DNA from: Sarcomyxa edulis
Taxonomy: Eukaryota > Basidiomycota > Agaricomycetes > Agaricales > Mycenaceae
Direction of reading: 5' to 3'
Assembly (NCBI GenBank): GCA_009761415.1
Contig: QUOL01000011.1
Coordinates: forward strand, 682,001 to 746,000
DNA length: 64,000 nt
Shown here: piece by piece, positions 58,853 to 64,000 of the stretch
Layout of the letters: each line of letters starts with the position of its first letter
Position numbering within the stretch: position 1 is the first letter of the stretch
Translations under genes and position numbers: made by a program
The notes under the pieces: model-generated
Seen by the model: the letters and a program-made list of their open reading frames with translations, nothing else
What the model was told of the DNA's origin: nothing
Databases searched by the model: none

Positions 58853-61800
58853 TCACAGCAGGTCGTGCAATACTCGGTCGTACTGATGGGGCATATGCGC
58901 ACTGGCGTGTACCAGGAAAGAAGTAAGCTCACAATCATAGGAAAACGGAAATTTGACGCACCCCAGCATATCCCTAGCAAAAACAATCTGCCCGAAGACC
59001 TTCTCAACGTCCAACACCTCGAACAGTCTCAACTTCTCCGGTCCAGTTGAACTCCCTCCTCCGGCTGCCCCAGAATATAGCCGATGAGCGGGATGCAAAT
59101 CGTTATCCCTCATCGCCCAAAGGACCTTTCCAGGCGGGAACATGTTGGCCATATGCATATTTGCCTCAAGAGTCGAACGGACGGCTCGGAACTGTGGTTA
59201 ACATCGATCAGTTTTCTTCTGGTAAAGCAAGTGAAAGATATTCACCCAATCTGGATCTTCGAGACTTCCCTTGCCCGACTTCCACTTTTTGGCTCTTGCA
59301 GTCACGGCAGCGTACCCCTCATCCTTGTCCTTTCCTTTCGACTCGTTCGCGCATAACCACATTGCGGCATTCTTCAGATCCCGAACTGATCCTAGAGAGA
59401 TTCTGGACACAACGTCGTGCGAATACACGAAGGATACGATGAGGTTCTTCGAGAGGCTCGACAGAGCAGCGTCTGTGAGGCATCTATATAGCAATCTCAA
59501 CAGAGTCAGTATATCCAAATGCTGAAATATCTATCAAGACGTACGGTGGAGCAAAACAATAAACGGATACTCTCCTCCCCACGGGTAAGCCACTCGAACG
59601 GACCGTCAGGCATGTCTTTGGGTCTGCCCACATCTAGATATGACTTGTGATTAGGTAGGAAGACTGAAGGCAAAAATGATGACTTACAAGACCTAACAGA
59701 GCAGCTACTCCAGCACCTAGACTATGTCCACATAACACGAGGTCTACGTCGCAATCAGTCCTGATTTTGCGCACGGAATTTTTTCCAGCCGCCACTCACC
59801 ATACCCAACGTTTCTATATAACGCGTCAAACACTGCAAGCTGAACTGGTCTTCCAACGTCGCCCATCGCACGCGCCATACGCAGCATCCCGCTGTGGACA
59901 TGATAACTAGGTCTCTCTACGCCATCCTCCTCTGCCGTAGATCGATCCTGGGTGAATCGTCCAGGAATGGTCCTATCTTCATCATCATCTGCCTCTTCAT
60001 CAGAATCACAATAATCGTATTCGTCAAAAGCGAAACTAGAAGTGGATACAAAACTGGCCGTCGAAGTAGGTCGAGGGCCTTGTCGACGCGGGGCACGAGA
60101 AGGACGGAGTGGGGTGGATGCTGGTTGGAAGGCTTCTGGTTCGCAAGTCAGATCTACGGCGATTTCGTTGAGGGACATGGTTCCTATAGATCCGAGTAGA
60201 ATATATGTCAGGCTTATTGCAGTGAGCATAGGTGAGATTTTTATAGCGTACCTCTCAGGACGAGTACGATCTCGCTTCTGACATGGTCTGTCAACACCCA
60301 GAAGCGCGGCATCTGGTGTTCGGAACCTATCACTGCTGTATTAGCGAGGCGAGGTCCGGGTGCGGAATTCTTGCGACTTATGGGAGCAGGAGTGGATGTC
60401 GGTGCATCGGGGGTCGGGAAGCGTACTTTGTCGGGGCCCATCTCCGCGTCCTTGGGAGCCGAACTTGTACTTGGACCGTCCGATTGTGCATCGTTAGTGG
60501 CAGACCCAACCTCGACCGTGGTGATATGAGTCGACTCTCCGGGCCCCATAACGACTCTCTCAAATATTTCACGATCATGCCTTCCAAGTAAAACGTCCCA
60601 CCACGAGTACTCGTTACCGCCTACTTTACCTGCGGAAGAGGGCGGAGGGAGGTCACCCTCACCAGCAGCTTCTGCCTCGCTTTCATCTACAGCCTGCCCG
60701 AGTAACCTTCCTTCTTCGGCTTCGACCTGTTTATCGGTTCCACCGTATAATGCGGAGAAGGGGGATAGGATCCCGCCGCCTCCTGCGACACCGAAGAAGA
60801 GTAGGGATGCGCCTCCGTAACCTGCGAGGACCATCTTGGAAAGGCGTCGAAGGGTCGCTTTGAGTTCGGTAGGCGATTGGTGAGTGTGGCCTATGCCTGT
60901 GCCTGTGGCTGGTGGTGTCAGCGTAACAAGTTCGATAGGAAAGGGAGTAGGAGGGGCAAGGGTGGAAGGGCAACTGGGATTCGGAGAAGGATTAGACAGG
61001 AATGTTGATCTGGATTTAGCTTTGGACATAGATGCATAAATGGATTGAGTACTGGTACTAGCGTTCGGTGTTCGATGTGGTCTATGTATGACGGACTGCG
61101 CACGCGTCGGGGGAGGTGCTTCGCCGATGTCAGCAGCGATGAGTTGGCCTTTATTGCCAGGAAGGATGATATCGGAGGTGACACGGATTCTTGAACCTCT
61201 AGCCATAGAGAAAATCATCAGAGAAACGAACTATAAATTGGGCGGGTCAGGACTTACCTGCGTGTCCGGATGGAGTCGAATTTACTAGCGTTGTTAGCGG
61301 TTGGTGGAGGCTGATCTCGGACGTGTATCTCTCTTAGACTCTTGAACCACTTCTTCTCTTGATCTTCCTGGGTGACGCCCTGCAAAGCGACCCAGGCAAC
61401 GATGGCTCTGGCGACCTTTGTTACACCGAATTGGCTAGAATTCTCTGGGAGGTGTTGTCCGTCTTCTGGATTAGTCCATTCGCGTCGTACAAGAGATATA
61501 AAAGAAGCGAGAGAGAAGGATGCATCGCTGCTTCCTGGAAATATAACGCTCAGCACGTTGATAGAGCTGTGCGCTGCAATGAGAGAAGTAGAAGTGAGGT
61601 ATTCGGATAGAAAGATAGGTGCGAGAGCCAATTGTTCTGCAAGAGTAAGAGCTGTTGATACAGCTCCTCCTACTGCAGGGCGAGTGAGGGGAGCTCCACC
61701 GAACAAAGCATGGTCTACGAGAGACGTCGTGAGGCCCACTGCGGTTGTCGTCACGAATCTTGTGATAGAAAACCCAAGTTTCGTGCTAGTTTTTAGAGCA

Positions 61801-61883
61801 GAAAATCCTAGAGAAGTTGCAGAAGAAGCTAGGTCGATTGTAGACCTGCTATACGCGTCCCAAGTACGAGCAGACGAGGACAT
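58853..61883 (-). CDS. Class 3 lipase, sn-1 diacylglycerol-lipase type
   Basis: Start MSSSARTWDAYSRSTIDLAS at 61883. A long N-terminal region has hydrophobic stretches (FSITRFVTTTAVGLTTSLVD; AGYGGASLLFFGVAGGGGIL). Then comes a Pro/Ser-rich disordered part and the lipase core: FWVLTDHVRSEIVLVLRGTM, SLNEIAVDLTCEPEAFQ, a long acidic insertion (DYCDSDEEADDDED), YHVHSGMLRMA and the nucleophile elbow VDLVLCGHSLGAGVAALLGL. YCFAPPCLTDAALSS and FVYSHDVVSRISLGSVRDLK hold the acid. The final His would lie near MLGCHMPHQYDRVLHDLL. This order is that of fungal DAG lipase-like proteins (alpha/beta fold with inserted regulatory loop). The enzyme would release free fatty acid from diacylglycerol at a membrane. 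Stop 58853-58855. Confidence 0.85.
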
Positions 61884-61956
61884 GCCACTGAGTCTAAGGG
61901 AGAGCTAAATATAGACGGGTGATATTTTATTATTTTTATTCACGTTTCTGAGCGGC

Positions 61957-64000
61957 ATGTCCCTCTCTCGTAAATTTCTCACCGCAGGTCGCAGCTACGC
62001 TCAATTAGCTGTACACGGTCAACCACACTATCAATCTCACCCACATCTTCTCAATTCTACCCAGCTTACCCCAGGAATACCACCTTCTGACTATGAGCAA
62101 CGCAGGAAAGCTCTCATGGACTCGCTCCCACACAACGCTATCGTTGTGTCGGTCGCAGCACCCGTCAAGTTCATGAGCCAAAGTATGTGAAACTCCGATG
62201 AAATACACGTTCATATCTCATCGTAGTCTAGATATATTGCAAGTACCCTAACATGGGATAAGTACTCTCTGGACGCTGACACCCATACAGTTACAAGTAC
62301 CGTCAAGCTTCGAACTTTTGGTATTTGACCGCATTCGAGGAGCCAGAATCAGCTGTCATTCTACGTATGTTGCGCGCAGCTCCGTTCCTTGTTGATGCTC
62401 ACCTCACACCAGAGAAAAAGCCCTCTGCAAAACGAGGCTACGAAATGACCCTATTCTGCCGTGGAAAAGACTCTGATAAAGAGAAATGGGATGGTCCAAG
62501 GTATGAACTCGCTCACCCGAGTGACTTGGAAGCTTACCTGGCACAGAACATCATTCGAATCTGCGACCCAACTCTTCGCATCCGACGCGACGTTCCCAAT
62601 CACAGACTTTTACAATCACCTCCGCTCCCTGATTTCCTCCAGATCGTCTTCCGCTAAGCATCAGATATACATCGACCTGCCTCCTTCGACCTCATATAGT
62701 TCTACATCCAAAAAGTTCATGAAGTTGCTTACAGAGTCACCGAGTATATACAGCGACCCAAAATTAGGTGAGTTGCCTCCGTTTCAATGCTACACGACCC
62801 GCGGTTCACAAGTATCTACTAGATGTACACCCTAAGCCTCTGATTCACGCACTAGCCCCTCATATTGCTCCCTTCCGCGCTATCAAAAGCCCGGCAGAAC
62901 AAAAGGTCATGAGAGAAGCGGCAGACATAAGTGGGAGGGCGCACGCAAAGGTCGATCATTCCTTCAAATTCCAAGGATGACAACTCTGAACTCCAATACA
63001 GGTTATGCGGTACACGACGAAAGCACTCCGTGAACCGAACGCTACATCCGTCCCGGAGCAGAACATCCAAGCACATTTCGAGTACCTCTGTACGCTTGCT
63101 GGATCGCAAAGACCGGCATATGTGCCTGTGGTTGCATCTGGGTGAGTTCTACGAGACTACGTTTAGAGTGCGCGCCTACTTGTCATTACAGGCATTTGCA
63201 CTACCCTAGTCGCACTTGGTCTACGTGTGCTGACGGAATATCTCCACAGATCGAACGCCCTTGTCATCCATTACACTGCCAATAATCAACTCATCCGACC
63301 AGGCGACATGGTCCTCGTCGATGCGGGTTGTGAATACAAGTAAGCGCACATCAGCACTCTCTGTTCTCGTCTAACACCACCTTTAGTGGCTATGCTTCAG
63401 ACATCAGTATAGTATTCTTCGTCTGTCTTCCTACATACGATACAATCCTCACTGTCCTTCAACAGCTCGAACATACCCCGCCTCGGGTAAATTTACTGGC
63501 CCACAACGACATCTCTACTGCGCCGTCCTTTCTGCCCAAAAATCACTCATCGCCGCGTGCTCTGCGTCCCCCTCTTCTCTACTCGATATGATAGACCCGT
63601 CCAAGTCCTACCCTACGAAACATAAATCCTTACACGAACTCCATACCCTTTCGTGCACGCTCCTTCGACGTGAACTGAACCAGATTGGGTTCAGTATAAG
63701 TTCGGATCGCGAGTTGGAGATTTTATATCCACATTATTTGAGCCATCCCATTGGTATCGATCTACACGAGTCGGATCATTTCGATCGGAGCGCTCCGTCA
63801 GTTCTGTAATGCATCGTCGATGGACATGACACTTATCTTATTCTTGATAGGTTAAAACCGGGCATGGTTGTCACCATCGAACCAGGTATTTTTGCCTCTC
63901 CTTCTACGAGACGTAATACCTATCTCATTTGCCCTCCAAGGCGTCTACGTCCCACCATTATCTCAATTCCCACAACATTACCATAATATCGGGATTCGCA
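61957..64000 (+). CDS. icp55: Xaa-Pro aminopeptidase of the Icp55/XPNPEP3 type, 3' end missing
   Basis: M24B metallopeptidase. In yeast Icp55 trims N-termini of proteins imported into mitochondria. Start [20 protein letters not shown], basic and mitochondrial-like. Exons 61957-62182, 62232-62238 (7 nt), 62291-62364, 62413-62500, 62547-62767, 62823-62950, from 63002, and further ones to the window end. Family blocks: [60 protein letters not shown]. Metal ligands seen: Asp in [10 protein letters not shown], Asp in GYASDI, His in [11 protein letters not shown], and Glu in VVTIEPGVYVPP. The last Glu ligand lies beyond the window. The window stops inside HYHNIGIR. Confidence 0.93.

Overview
This 64 kb window is nuclear DNA of a filamentous basidiomycete, most likely an agaricomycete. 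It has dense single-copy eukaryotic genes on both strands, with typical introns of about 50-65 nt and GT..AG ends (GC..AG in two places). It also has several very short exons, F-box proteins of the agaric type, and a secreted family resembling fruit-body-specific proteins. No operon, CRISPR array, insertion sequence, rRNA or convincing tRNA was seen. All exon boundaries were read by eye from splice consensus, reading frame and family similarity.

Layout. 1-11 kb: the 3' part of the nuclear cap-binding subunit CBP80, a TPR protein with a helical N-terminal domain, an alpha/beta hydrolase, the complex I subunit NDUFB7, and a gene-poor stretch with an unrecognised, possibly decayed gene. 11-20 kb: an APC-superfamily permease whose first coding intron carries a TPP (thiamine pyrophosphate) riboswitch, then eIF5B and, divergent from it, ARL2. 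20-23.3 kb is gene-poor. 23.3-33.5 kb: a cyclopropane-fatty-acid-synthase-like methyltransferase, a kinesin-3 motor and the U3 snoRNP protein IMP3. 33.8-42.1 kb: an LDB/LIM-binding adaptor, a PNUTS-like PP1-binding protein and an HMG-box protein. 42.5-46.9 kb: two tandem WW-domain genes that share a 12-nt exon and a glycine-zipper tail. 48.5-54.5 kb: a secreted protein and two F-box or F-box-like leucine-rich proteins. 54.8-64 kb: acyl-CoA dehydrogenase, the mitochondrial glycine carrier Hem25, SPT4, a DAG-lipase-like class 3 lipase, and the 5' part of an Icp55/XPNPEP3-type aminopeptidase, cut by the window end.

The genes are mostly unrelated housekeeping functions: RNA capping and processing, translation, transcription, mitochondrial metabolism and transport. 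The strongest regulatory discovery is the TPP aptamer in the permease intron. It predicts that this permease, annotated by homology as an amino acid/GABA permease, is a thiamine-repressed transporter, plausibly of the kind represented by S. pombe Thi9. Other points of interest are the microexons, including a 7-nt exon and a P-loop split over tiny exons, two GC-AG introns, and the WW-domain gene pair.
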